DNA from: Caldimonas brevitalea
GTDB lineage: Bacteria; Pseudomonadota; Gammaproteobacteria; Burkholderiales; Burkholderiaceae_C
Reading direction: 5' to 3'
Length of the DNA: 64,000 bases
NCBI RefSeq assembly: GCF_001017435.1
Contig: NZ_CP011371.1
Span: 4,774,001-4,838,000 of the forward strand
Part shown: one piece after another, positions 17,024 through 25,223 of the stretch
Layout: each line of letters begins with the position of its first letter
How positions within the stretch are numbered: position 1 is the stretch's first letter
Position numbers and translations under genes: made by a program
Notes under the pieces: model-generated
What the model was told of the DNA's origin: nothing
Database searches by the model: none
The model's input: only the letters and a program-made list of their open reading frames with translations

Positions 17024-17137
17024 TTCTGCGTAGGCCACGCCTTCGCCCTTCCCCGCCGTTTTTGGCCCGGTTGGACTCTCTTTTCCTCTCTCTTCTCTAA
17101 AAAGTAGGGCAACTTTTTCGGTCTGGCCTACGCAGAA
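17024..17137. repeat. 13-bp inverted repeats flanking an 88-bp spacer
   Basis: TTCTGCGTAGGCC at 17024-17036 and its exact reverse complement GGCCTACGCAGAA at 17125-17137. The interior is pyrimidine-rich on one side (CTCTCTTTTCCTCTCTCTTC) with no ORF. It could be the remains of a miniature element or a long-range hairpin. No target duplication was seen. Confidence 0.5.
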
Positions 17138-17340
17138 GTCGTTTGGTGACGCGGACTTACGCGAAGGCCGCAGAGAGCGGTTTTCCACCCCGCTTGCTGT
17201 AGCAAGGACAAACGAAAAACAGGAACGTGCCGGCTGATGCTTAGTTTGCGAAAAGAGTGGCCGTCGCGTCCCGACCCGTTGCCGCCGTTCGACGTGCCGC
17301 CGCCGATGACTGGTACGCAGCGGTTGCGTAAGCTCCCCCG

Positions 17341-17941
17341 TCAAGTAGACATTCCAGAACTAGAGTCTGCGGCGGTTGTGATCCTGGGCAGGAACTGCCG
17401 CGGCGGCAGCCCTCCCAGGGCATCGTGAGGTCGGCGCTCGTTGTATTCGAGCAGCCATTCCTCGGTAATGTGCTGCACCTGCTCGATGGACCTGAACAGG
17501 TAGGCGTCGAGTACCTCGGTGCGGTACGTGCGGTTGAAGCGCTCGATGTAGGCATTCTGATTGGGCTCGCCGGGCTCGATGAAGCGCAGCGCGATACCCT
17601 TGACAGCAGCCCACTCGGTGAACGCCTGGGAGGTCATCTCCGGCCCGTTATCCAAGCGAATCGAGTCTGGCGTGCCGTACCACTCCATCAAGCGGCTGAG
17701 CGTGCGAATCAGCCGCCTGGCCGGAATAGAGGTGCCGACCTCGATGGCCAGCGCCTCTCGGTTGGCCTCGTCGATGACGTTCAGTGTCCTGAAGCGTCTG
17801 CCGTCGTACAGGGCGTCGTGCATAAAGTCCAGCGCCCAGCCTTGATTGATGTACTGGCCCGCCTGCAGCGGCACGCGCTCTCGCTGTGGCACACGCTTTT
17901 TCGTTCGCCGCGGCAGGTTCAATCCCATCTCGCAGTACACG
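17341..17941 (-). pseudogene. IS3 OrfB, C-terminal part (separated from its N-terminus by IS66 fragment)
   Basis: About 200 residues of the rve integrase domain with the DDE residues in context: [30 protein letters not shown] and [14 protein letters not shown], then the C-terminal [20 protein letters not shown]. The frame continues exactly from the N-terminal part at 19254-19530 when the insert and one copy of AGTACACG are removed (RVWRVY joined to [10 protein letters not shown]). The transposase is therefore inactivated. Confidence 0.9.
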
Positions 17942-19253
17942 GTAAGCGTCGCCGGCTCACGCCTTGACATCAGGCCGCCTGCAGTTCCTCGACGGCGCCG
18001 CGGTCCAGCAGGCTCGCGACGTTCCACGGCAGCAGCTCCGCCACACGGTCTACGCGGTGCTCGCCGATGTGTTCCAGCACATGCGCGAGGTACGCCTGCG
18101 GATCCAGCCCGTTCAGTTTGGCCGTTCCGATGAGACTATAAAGCGTTGCGGCGCGCTCACCGCCCGCGTCCGATCCGGCGAATAACCAGTTTTTCCTGCC
18201 TAGGGCCACGGCGCGGATTTCGCGCTCGGCCGCGTTGTTATCGATCTCCACCCGCCCGTCCTGCGCGTAGCGCACCAGCGCAGGCCAGCGACCCAGCGAG
18301 CAGCGAATCGCCCGGGCGAGTTCTGACTTCGATGAGGTGCCGGCCAGCACTCCGTCCAGCCATCCCCGCAGCGCCTGCAGCTTCGGCACGGCATGCTCCT
18401 GCCGCACGCGCCACCTTTCCTCGGGCGGGCGGCCACGAATGTGCCGCTCGACCTCATACAGCTCGCCGATGCGCCGCAATGCCTCGTGGGCCTGCGGCGA
18501 CTTCGTCGCCTGGTGTAGGTCGAAGAACTTGCGCCGCGCATGCGCCCAGCAGGCTGCCTCGACCACCCGGCCTTGCTCACACAGTGCCTCGAAGCCCGCA
18601 TAGCCGTCGGCCTGCAGGATGCCGTTGAAGCGCTTCAGGTGCTCTTGTGGCCGCTCGCCCTTGCGGTCGGGCGAGTATTGGAACCACACCGCGGGTGGTG
18701 CCTGGCTGCCCATCGGTCGCTCGTCCCGCACGTAGGCCCACAGCCGCCCGGTCTTCGTGCGTCCCTTGCCCGGCGCGAGCACGGCCACCGAGGTGTCGTC
18801 GGCGTGCAGCTTCTCGGCGCTGAGTACGTACTGCTGCAGCGCGTCCATCAACGGCTCCAGCAGGCGCGAGGCGCTGCCGACCCAGTCGGCCAACGTCGAG
18901 CGCTCCAGCTCCACGCCCTCGCGGGCGTAGATCTCGCTCTGCCGGTACAGGGGGAGGTGGTCAGCGAACTTGCTGACCAGCACGTGTGCCAGCAGGTTCA
19001 CGCCGGCCAGGCCGCGAGCGATCGGGCGACTCGGTGCCGGCATCTGGACCAGGGTCTGGCACCGCGGGCAGGAGTACTTCGGCCGCACATGCCGCCCGAC
19101 CTTGAAGCGCTGCGGCACCAGCTCCAGCACCTCGGCCACGTCCTCGCCGACGTAGCGCAGCTCTACGCCGCACTCGCTGCAGCTGCAGGCCGGCTCGTGG
19201 CGGACCGTCTCGCGCGGCAGGTGCGGCGGCAGTGGCTTGCGTGCAGGGGGATG
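17942..19253 (-). mobile_element. IS66-family fragment with 8-bp target duplication but only one recognisable end
   Basis: Flanked by perfect direct repeats AGTACACG (17934-17941 and 19254-19261), 8 bp being the usual IS66 duplication. The left end begins GTAAGCG, the IS66 terminal signature. The right boundary (…CAGGGGGATG before AGTACACG) shows no reverse GTAAGCG and falls inside the tnpC coding sequence, so tnpA, tnpB and the N-terminal part of tnpC are missing. The retained duplication makes a precise loss up to the right end, or insertion through a cryptic end, likely. Confidence 0.85.
17970..19253 (-). pseudogene. tnpC: IS66 transposase TnpC, 5'-truncated
   Basis: About 425 residues of TnpC. 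It begins within the region before the zinc finger (ARKPLPPHLPRE), continues with CSCSECGVELRYVG and CPRCQTLVQMP, the catalytic core (KLHADDTSVAVLAPGKGRTK, GILQADGYAGFEALC, WAHARRKFFDLHQ) and the conserved NNAAEREIRAVALGRKNWLFAGSDAG region (cited in part), ending [12 protein letters not shown]. The N-terminal coiled-coil portion is absent. The apparent upstream extension of the frame to 19352 is IS3 sequence in another frame. Confidence 0.9.
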
Positions 19254-19530
19254 AGTACACGCGCCATACCCTCTTGTGGTTCCACGCCCGCCCATCCAGG
19301 CGCAGCCGCTGGTAGCACTTCCAGAAGCCCCAGCGGCCATTGCGCCCGACAACGTCGTTCAGCGCCTGAATCACCTCCCCGTCGCGCATCGGACCGTGGA
19401 CAGGCTTGCGGTAGTACGCCGCCCGCGACAGGCCCACCAGTGCGCAGGCCTGTTTGACCGGCACGTGGTGCTCGTCGGTCATGACTTGCACCACCTGCCG
19501 CTTCGCAGACGGCGTCACCACTTTCGCGAC
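19254..19530 (-). pseudogene. IS3 OrfB, N-terminal part
   Basis: About 90 residues in the frame overlapping the end of orfA, as expected for programmed -1 frameshifting in IS3 elements: SAKRQVVQVMTDEHHVPVKQ, ALVGLSRAAYYRKPV, RNGRWGFWKCYQRLR and NHKRVWRVY. It stops at the IS66 insertion and resumes at 17941. Confidence 0.85.
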
Positions 19531-19781
19531 AGCACGTCCTTCATCGCCGCGATCTCCAGCGCCTGCTCCGCGTACATGCGCTTGAGCTTTGCGTTCTCGA
19601 CTTCCAACTCGCGCATGCGCGTCAGATCGCTGACCGTTGCTCCCGCGTACTTGCTCTTCCAGCTGTAGTACGTCGCGGCGCTGACTCCGTGCTTGCGGCA
19701 TAGCTCGGCCACCGCGACGCCCGCCTCGCTTTCCTTCAGGATCGCCACGATCTGGCTCTCGCTGAACTTGCTCTTTCTCAT
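19515..19781 (-). CDS. IS3 OrfA (transposase DNA-binding subunit)
   Basis: About 88 residues from MRKSKFSESQIVAILKESEAG, with the helix-turn-helix (VAELCRKHGVSAATYYSWK) and the C-terminal leucine-zipper-like segment (LEVENAKLKRMYAEQALE) typical of IS3 OrfA. It appears intact, but the partner OrfB is broken, so the element should be immobile unless complemented. An in-frame start at 19811 adds ten residues and is less likely. Confidence 0.9.
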   Translation of the reverse strand: MRKSKFSESQIVAILKESEAGVAVAELCRKHGVSAATYYSWKSKYAGATVSDLTRMRELEVENAKLKRMYAEQALEIAAMKDVLSRKW

Positions 19782-19850
19782 CGGTCCTCGTCTTCCTATT
19801 CGAGGCCGCATTCTCCAGATTCAGGTGTCTACGTCGAGGGGAAGCTTACG

Positions 19851-19964
19851 ACTCCGCGGCACCTCGACAACATGAACGATGCCGGTCGTGAGTTGGGCCA
19901 CGCGAATGCCCCTTGGGTCGCCGCCGGGTAGATAGATCTGGATGGTCTTAGGACGTGTGCTCAC
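19851..19964 (-). pseudogene. 5' fragment of a GIY-YIG-nuclease-like gene, broken by the IS3 element
   Basis: 38 codons from GTG 19964, preceded by GGGAGA. The sequence (VSTRPKTIQIYLPGGDPRG, RVAQLTTGIVHVVEVPRS) is the conserved start I recognise from small GIY-YIG family proteins (TRPKTIQI-LP-GDP-GIR-AE-T). It then runs directly into the IS3 end. The remainder of the gene was not found on the other side (below 17327), so it was lost by deletion. Confidence 0.65.
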
Positions 19965-19984
19965 AAGCTGATCTCCCATGTGGT

Positions 19985-20850
19985 TGCGCCACTTCTTCGA
20001 TGCGCTATTGATGTGGGAGAGGACGATAACGGCGCGCAAAGAGGCCGAGCAAGGCCGAATCTCACAGGGCGCGCCTGCTAAAACATGCAGCGTTGAGGTC
20101 GGGACCGCTTGTAGCGGCCTGGCGGCGAAGCGTGTACACCGCCCGTTCACAACGTTGTCCACCGCGCAGGTGAACAACCAGGATCCGCTGCTTTCAATTC
20201 GCAGGTGAGCACAGCCGAGAAGGAAGCGCACCTCCTCCCGGCCCGCTTGTCTTTGAGCCGACCCGGCTGCACGGCGGCACCCGAGCCTTCAAAGGCCTGA
20301 GCCTGAAACCGTCGCAGTACGGCTGCCGCGGCTACAGCCCCGCGGATTGATGGTGGTGACGCATGGTGACGGTCTTTCCTATTTATCCGCTGCGCCTGCG
20401 GGTAACGCAGTAATACGGAATGACGGTCACCAAGCGTCACCCGGTTCGACTCATTCGGATCAAGCAATGATGAACATGGCCTGGCGCCGGTGGATGGACG
20501 CGCTGGCCGTTGTCGCCGGCCGGCTCAACGTGAAGGGCACCGCAGGCGTGGCGAGCCGCAGCGGGAATTAGCGGGTTGTGCCGGGCCGGCGAGGGCTTGC
20601 GCGGGATGGCAGGGGCTGCTGCGGTTTTGGCGCGTGAACACTTTGGGCCGGTTTTGCGTACAGTTCGAACTACGGTGACGCAAGGACCAGCCTAAGCATC
20701 AGTTGAAGCGCCTCGAACCGAAGCTTGCCGACAAAGCCGGAGACGCGCCAAACGGCCCGACTGGAGACATGGCAGGATCTCGATGGATGGGATAGCTAAC
20801 CGTCGAGCACACACTACGCCGCCTCTTCACCATGCATCTCTACCTACGTC
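19985..20850. other. Degenerate region without intact gene
   Basis: Only short frames, none supported. The stretch around 20240-20350 and 20460-20570 (with a frame reading MNMAWRRWMDALAVVAGRL) may hold mobile-element debris, but I cannot assign it. It lies between the broken GIY-YIG gene and the ORF split by IS66. Confidence 0.35.
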
Positions 20851-20856
20851 TTCTGA

Positions 20857-20967
20857 CGTGAATCCGGGCTTGCGGCCTCGCCGGAGGAGGCAAGGCGCCT
20901 CTGGGAGTTGTTGGCCTCCGCTCCGGGCGTGAATCGAATCAAGGGAATCGAATTACATCCCAAGGGC
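20857..20967 (+). pseudogene. Upstream half of a small ORF split by an IS66 element
   Basis: The frame from just after a TGA (20854-20856) reads ESGLAASPEEARRLWELL, then ASAPGVNRIKGIELHPKG, up to the IS66 target duplication, and continues in frame at 23861 (GYRVQLDVEPELLDSLIEFL). No start codon is available in this frame. An ATG at 20832 (MHLYLRLLT) in another frame would fit if one base had been lost or gained near 20856. Function unknown; the joined protein would be about 75 residues. Confidence 0.55.
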
Positions 20968-21014
20968 GTAAGCGGCTGGCGAAGGCCTCTTGACTTCCAG
21001 ATGGCCATCGGACG

Positions 21015-21365
21015 TCACAGAACCTCTCGACGGAAGTACTCTTTGTTGGCACCAATCGAGACCCAATATGTTTCGGGGTCGAGGAAGTGCAAGTGACGTT
21101 CTTCGTCGCGATCTTCGGTCCTGCAGACGATGACGACGGAATCCGAATTGGAGGCAATCACGCGGTAGGAACACGCGGTCTGGTCACCATCAAACTCGGT
21201 GTGCACCGTTTCCGCCGTATAGCGAACGAGTAGCTTTCCGAGGGAGGCCTCCAAGGATGCCCGCCACGCTTCAGTCGAGTCGCTGGAGAAGATCCATTGC
21301 GACAAAGTTAAGTTCTTGTCGGACCGCCATGTACCAAGGAGGCGAGTATCAAGATTGCTTCCCAT
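21015..21365 (-). CDS. Passenger gene of the IS66 element, function unknown
   Basis: 116 residues from ATG 21365, overlapping the tnpC stop by 17 bp, so translation is probably coupled. The sequence begins NLDTRLLGTWRSDKNLTL and continues KLLVRYTAETVHTEFDG, YRVIASNSDSVVIV and TYWVSIGANKEYFRR. This pattern (LLGTWRSD ... VRYT ... EFDG ... SD-VV) occurs in free-standing bacterial proteins of unknown function with a lipocalin-like flavour. No signal peptide. It lies inside the mapped ends of the element and should move with it. A chromosomal gene captured by the IS is the simplest reading. Confidence 0.7.
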   Translation of the reverse strand: MGSNLDTRLLGTWRSDKNLTLSQWIFSSDSTEAWRASLEASLGKLLVRYTAETVHTEFDGDQTACSYRVIASNSDSVVIVCRTEDRDEERHLHFLDPETYWVSIGANKEYFRREVL

Positions 21366-22977
21366 CGTGCTTGCTCAGAGGTTGCAGACCCCAATTGTGT
21401 GGCAGCAACTCCTCGATCGTCTGGTTCGGATGTGTGGGCAACCGAGTGAGCACGTCCTTGAGGTAAGCCCACGGGTCGTGCCCCTTCAGCTTGGCCGACT
21501 GCACGAGACTCATCACGATGGCCGCGCGCTGACCGTCCAACTCGCTGCCGGCGAAGAGCCAGGCCTTGCGCCCCATGGCCCAGGGCCGCAGCAGGTTCTC
21601 CAGGTGATTGTTGTGGCTGCTGACCTCGCCGTCGCGGAGGAAGCGGCCCAGCACCGCCCAGCGGTTCAGGCTGTAATCGATGGCGCCCGCAATGCCGCTG
21701 CCATCCGGCACCCGCTGGCGCTCGCGCTGCAGCCAGGCGTGCAGCTCGTCCCAGTGCAGTTGCGTCTGGCTCTGGCGAACCGCCAGCCGTTCCTGGGCGT
21801 TGCAATCCCGGGCGTCCTTCTCGAGCTTGAAGATCCAAGCCATGCGCCGGATCGCCTCGGCGGCCACCTCGCTGTGGCCGTGCTTGATCAACTCGTCGAA
21901 CTTGCGCCGTGCGTGCACCAGGCAGCCGGCCTCGGTGCGGCCCTGCAGCTTGAACAGCGTCTCGTAGCCCTTGTAGTCGTCGCACACGAGGGTACCGTTC
22001 CAGTCCTTGAGGAACGCCACCGGGTATTTGCTGCCGCGGCCCACGCAGAAGTCGTAGACGACGCCCGGCTGCGCGTCGAACTCGCTGCGTGCGTAGCCCC
22101 AGACGTAGGCCCGCTTGGTCTTGCCGGCGCCCGGATCGAGCATCGCCACCGGCGTCTCGTCGGCGTGCAGCACCCGGCAGCCGAGCACGAACGCCTTGCG
22201 CGCCTCGAACAGCGGCTCCAAGCCGGCACCCGCCGCACCGGACCACGCCGCAAGGGTCGCTCGGGGGGTGTGAACACCGCAGCGAGCGCTGATCTCCTGC
22301 TGCCGATAGTACGGCAGGTGGTCGACGAAGCGGCTGACCAGGGTGTGCGCCAGCAGGCCGGGGGCCGGCATGCCCTTGTCGATGATCTGCGGCTCCACCG
22401 GTTGCTGCACCAGGATCTGACAGCACTTGCATGCCCATTTGCCGCGCACGTGCCGGTGCACGAAGAACTCGGCCGGCACGATGTCCAGCCGCTCCCTGAC
22501 GTCCTCGCCGATGCGAACCATCGGCCGGCCGCAGCCGGGCGCGGGGCAGTTCGTGTCGTCAGGCTCGTGGCGGTGCTCAACCCGGCGCAGGTGATCCGGC
22601 AGCGGGAGGCGGCGGGGACGGTGCTTGTCAGCGGGCTCGGTGGCGTCAGGTGCGGGTGCGTGGTGCAATGCATCCAGCTGCGCCTGCAGGTCGGCCTCGT
22701 CCTCGGTCACGGTCTCCTCGAACAGGCGACGCTGCTCGGCGTTCATCGCCTCGGTCTTGGCGCCAAACTTCCACGCCTTCAGCCGCGCCAGCTCGAAGCT
22801 AACCTTCTGTAGCTTGGCGTCCTTGTACTTGATGGCCTCGTCGCGCTCGGCGATCTGCCTGGCATGCTCGGCGTTCATCGCCTCGATGCGCTGCCGCATC
22901 AGTGCCGCGATCTGCGTCGCCGTCCCGGCGTCCAGACCCTGCAGGTCTTCGGGCTTGAGCTGGTGGACGTCGACCAT
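21349..22977 (-). CDS. tnpC: IS66 transposase TnpC
   Basis: 542 residues from MVDVHQLKPEDLQGLD (an in-frame start at 23025 would extend it into tnpB territory). Order: N-terminal coiled coil (MRQRIEAMNAEHARQIAERD, then KLQKVSFELARLKAWKFGAK), zinc-finger region (CPAPGCGRPM, WACKCCQILVQQ), DDE-type catalytic core (VLHADETPVAMLDPG, TLVCDDYKGYETLF, HARRKFDELIKHG) and C-terminal NHLENLLRPWAMGRKAWLFA. It looks intact. Confidence 0.93.
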   Translation of the reverse strand: MVDVHQLKPEDLQGLDAGTATQIAALMRQRIEAMNAEHARQIAERDEAIKYKDAKLQKVSFELARLKAWKFGAKTEAMNAEQRRLFEETVTEDEADLQAQLDALHHAPAPDATEPADKHRPRRLPLPDHLRRVEHRHEPDDTNCPAPGCGRPMVRIGEDVRERLDIVPAEFFVHRHVRGKWACKCCQILVQQPVEPQIIDKGMPAPGLLAHTLVSRFVDHLPYYRQQEISARCGVHTPRATLAAWSGAAGAGLEPLFEARKAFVLGCRVLHADETPVAMLDPGAGKTKRAYVWGYARSEFDAQPGVVYDFCVGRGSKYPVAFLKDWNGTLVCDDYKGYETLFKLQGRTEAGCLVHARRKFDELIKHGHSEVAAEAIRRMAWIFKLEKDARDCNAQERLAVRQSQTQLHWDELHAWLQRERQRVPDGSGIAGAIDYSLNRWAVLGRFLRDGEVSSHNNHLENLLRPWAMGRKAWLFAGSELDGQRAAIVMSLVQSAKLKGHDPWAYLKDVLTRLPTHPNQTIEELLPHNWGLQPLSKHDGKQS

Positions 22978-23389
22978 GGAGGGCAATTGTGCGCGTGCCG
23001 GGAAGTGGCAGGCAATCCAGGGCAACGTCCCGTTGCCATTGCACCGGCCACAGCCGCGAGATCACGCGCAGCTGCTCCAGGCGCTGCCACGGCAGCCCGA
23101 CCACCAGCGCGTCGAACTGCTGCTGCGTCAGCTGCAGCGGTGGCGCCGAGGCGCTCAGATCTCGCGGCCAGACAAAGCCGCCCGTGTTCAGTCTGCGCGC
23201 CGCGCACCACACGCCAAAGCCATCGTGCACCAGCAGCTTGAGGCGACTGGCGCGGGCGTTCGCGAACAAGTAGCCGTGATGGGCCTGCGCTGCGCCGAAG
23301 ACCTTGACCACCTGGGCCAGCAGGCGGTCAGCTCCGGCACGCATGTCCATCGGCTGAACGGCCAGCCACAGCGCGTCGATGCGGATCAC
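22799..23389 (-). CDS. tnpB: IS66 Orf2 protein TnpB, unusually long
   Basis: Starts at GTG 23389 (VIRIDALWLAVQPMDMRAG), overlapping the tnpA stop. The conserved region KVFGAAQAHHGYLFANARA, RLKLLVHDGFGVWCAARRL and GLPWQRLEQL is typical. Family members are normally about 115 residues, but here the frame stays open for 196 residues, running about 180 bp into tnpC, probably because the original stop after VISRL was lost. The extension is out of character and likely dispensable. Confidence 0.8.
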   Translation of the reverse strand: MIRIDALWLAVQPMDMRAGADRLLAQVVKVFGAAQAHHGYLFANARASRLKLLVHDGFGVWCAARRLNTGGFVWPRDLSASAPPLQLTQQQFDALVVGLPWQRLEQLRVISRLWPVQWQRDVALDCLPLPGTRTIALHGRRPPAQARRPAGSGRRDGDADRGTDAAAHRGDERRACQADRRARRGHQVQGRQATEG

Positions 23390-23769
23390 TTCAGCCACTC
23401 GCGCAGCCAGGCGCCGCACTCGACAGCGGCAGCCGCGGGCCAGCTCATGACCATCGTGGTCGCGCCGCGTCGTAGCTCGATGCGGATGTCGGGGACCGTC
23501 GGTGGGGGCGGTACTGGAACTGCAACCGCGGAGAGCTGCAACGGCACGAAGCCGTCGGCAGGTACCGGGGGCGACGCCTGACCGCTCTGCTGCGGCTCGG
23601 TCCGCGCCTTGGCCTGCTGCTGGCGTCGCCACTTGTGCACGAGGTTGGCATTGAGACCATGTGACTGCGAAACTGCTGCCACGGATGCTCCGGGCTGGTC
23701 ACACTCGACCAGCACCTGCGTCTTCAGTGCACGGCTGTGACGGCGCCGCTGCACCGGCTTGGAGTCCAT
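23386..23769 (-). CDS. tnpA: IS66 Orf1 protein TnpA
   Basis: 127 residues from ATG 23769 (MDSKPVQRRRHSRALKTQVL). It has an N-terminal helix-turn-helix (ASVAAVSQSHGLNANLVHKW), a proline-rich linker and the C-terminal motif PDIRIELRRGATTMVMSWP ending in WLREWLK. It ends four bases inside tnpB. A remnant of a close relative is at 60270-60507. Confidence 0.9.
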   Translation of the reverse strand: MDSKPVQRRRHSRALKTQVLVECDQPGASVAAVSQSHGLNANLVHKWRRQQQAKARTEPQQSGQASPPVPADGFVPLQLSAVAVPVPPPPTVPDIRIELRRGATTMVMSWPAAAAVECGAWLREWLK

Positions 23770-23860
23770 AGGTGTCCACCTAAAAATTCTTGGTGGACAC
23801 CATCGTGAAGCCACACCTCGGCCCGTTCAAGGTGGAATGCCGAGCCGCTTACGCAAGGGC

Positions 23861-23950
23861 GGCTACCGCGTACAGTTGGATGTGGAGCCGGAACTTCTTG
23901 ACTCCCTCATCGAGTTCCTTCCGGCAAACGGTCTCATGTCCGTCATCTGA
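23861..23950 (+). pseudogene. Downstream half of the small ORF split by IS66
   Basis: Reads GYRVQLDVEPELLDSLIEFL then PANGLMSVI and a TGA at 23948. It joins in frame to 20857-20967 after removal of the element and one copy of the target duplication. Function unknown. Confidence 0.55.
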
Positions 23951-24081
23951 GACCACCGGCAGAGCCGTTCTAAGTTGGGGGCCGGCAGCGGCAGTCGCAG
24001 CCCGAAGTCAGCAAGGGCAAGCTGGACCGGCCCTGGCGCGACGCTCGCATGCTCAAGCAGGCGTCGGCAACGAGTTCTTCA

Positions 24082-24345
24082 CTACATCCAGAACATGAGC
24101 CGACATTCGCCGGTCTCGTCACTGACGAAAACGACCGTGGGGTGATCACGAGGTGGAGTCGTCTTTCGTTTGACGGGCGGGCCCGCGTAAGCAAACTCCA
24201 CGCAATACTCCCCCGCGGCCTGTCCTAAGGAAGGCGCCGGCGAGTGCTTGATGGACGAAAGCGGGCCGATCGGCGACTTTCCGCGCTTGGCTCTGAGGAA
24301 CGCCTCGGCAAGGGCCGCCGCTTGATCCGACGAAATTTTGGTCAT
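24082..24345 (-). CDS. Small hypothetical protein
   Basis: 87 residues from ATG 24345 (MTKISSDQAAALAEAFLRAK); an ATG at 24360 adds five residues. The C-terminus DHPTVVFVSDETGECRLMFWM has the feel of small YrhB/immunity-like proteins that end with a strand containing DxxTGE, but I cannot assign a family. No signal or membrane segment. It is convergent with nothing and stands alone after the IS66 element. Confidence 0.5.
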   Translation of the reverse strand: MTKISSDQAAALAEAFLRAKRGKSPIGPLSSIKHSPAPSLGQAAGEYCVEFAYAGPPVKRKTTPPRDHPTVVFVSDETGECRLMFWM

Positions 24346-24569
24346 ACCGCCATTCTGCAATCCCCTGACGCCGCAAAGCCGCCCCGGGTCTCGAAGTCAA
24401 CCAGCTGCCCCGGTGCTTGCACTGATAGGAGAGTTTGCGGGTCCTTCCTTCTGGTACCCAATGCGGGGGGGAAACCCGCAACGCTTCGCTAGCGTCCGGC
24501 TGCGAACTGGGGTTCGCACCGTTCGCACATCGGGGTGTCAAGCTGCATCTCGAGGCTCGTGGGCCGATC

Positions 24570-25112
24570 TCAGGGTTCCTTGCCACTAACGCCGGTCCTG
24601 CAGATCGGCGTCGAGTTCGGGCGGTCGACTTTGAGCAGTGGTACCCGCTTGTTCGTGCGGTCGTTGACCACGGAAATGCGACAAGCCCCGGCACTCACCA
24701 GCACCTGTAGCCCCTCGGGATATACCCGCCCACCCGTCAGCGTGTAGCTCTCACCTTCTTCAAGCACCATGTCGGCCGTAACGTCGCAACTTCGGTCTGC
24801 TCCGCTCTCGAAGTAGGACAAGCGGATCACATGGCCAGCCGCAATGCGAACATAGTTGGTGGGCTGCCCTTTCGATTTTCTAAGGTCGAACAGCAGGCCG
24901 TAGGCACCTGCTCCCGGCGAGGACGGTTTTTCGCAATCGACCCCGCCCTTGAAATACACCTTGCGGCTCTCGTTGCGATTGCCCCCGAACATGTCGGTTC
25001 TCAAGCGGGCCGTTGGTATGTTTGCTGGTGGCTCCACGTACTTAGGCACTGCGGTGCATGCCGCAAGACAGCACAAAAGGAGGGTTGTGAGGGAGTGTTC
25101 TAACCTGTTCAT
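24570..25112 (-). CDS. Putative lipoprotein, function unknown
   Basis: 180 residues from ATG 25112 (MNRLEHSLTTLLLCCLAAC). The lipobox LAAC gives a clear signal peptidase II site, placing the protein on a periplasmic membrane face. The mature part is mostly beta by eye (VYFKGGVDCEKPSS, YVRIAAGHVIRLSYFE, GESYTLTGGRVYPEGLQV, GACRISVVNDRTNKRVPL) with paired Cys residues that could form disulfides. The longer frame upstream of 25112 is not expected to be translated. Confidence 0.65.
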   Translation of the reverse strand: MNRLEHSLTTLLLCCLAACTAVPKYVEPPANIPTARLRTDMFGGNRNESRKVYFKGGVDCEKPSSPGAGAYGLLFDLRKSKGQPTNYVRIAAGHVIRLSYFESGADRSCDVTADMVLEEGESYTLTGGRVYPEGLQVLVSAGACRISVVNDRTNKRVPLLKVDRPNSTPICRTGVSGKEP

Positions 25113-25223
25113 GACTTCAGAACTTCGATTAGCGCTAGTGCAAGCCGGGTCATAACCGGTGCGGCGAGCGTGGAGGCTTGCCACATCCGCTTCTCCCTTA
25201 AGACGGGGTTCCATACCGGCGGC

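Larger units (their letters stand above)
17327..19850 (-). mobile_element. IS3-family element, interrupted by an IS66 fragment
   Basis: The ends carry imperfect inverted repeats: TAAGCTCCCCCGTCAAG at 17329 and, on the other strand, TAAGCTTCCCCTCGACG ending at 19848, with a shared GTAGACA further in. 17 of 23 positions match, and the outer CG is also shared. OrfA and OrfB of an IS3-family transposase lie on the minus strand. Removing the 1312-bp insert plus one 8-bp duplication leaves about 1.2 kb, the normal IS3 size. It inserted after codon 38 of a GIY-YIG-like gene. I could not find a host target duplication. A degenerate copy of the same end lies at 47511. Confidence 0.85.
20968..23852 (-). 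mobile_element. Complete IS66-family element carrying a passenger gene
   Basis: 2885 bp between GTAAGCGGCT (20968) and its inverse AGCCGCTTAC (ending 23852), flanked by CCAAGGGC (20960-20967) and GCAAGGGC (23853-23860), a 7-of-8 match to the 8-bp duplication of the family. It encodes tnpA, tnpB and tnpC on the minus strand, plus a 116-residue gene between tnpC and the left end. Excising it restores a continuous reading frame across the site, which confirms the boundaries. Confidence 0.85.

Noticed and set aside
21349..21365. Interpretation that the IS66 element ends at the tnpC stop and truncated a chromosomal gene
   Set aside because: A canonical GTAAGCGGCT end with matching target duplication was found at 20968, and excision there restores a reading frame, so the 116-residue gene lies inside the element.
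21316..22812. 498-codon plus-strand frame opposite IS66 tnpC
   Set aside because: Antisense shadow of a clearly identified transposase.
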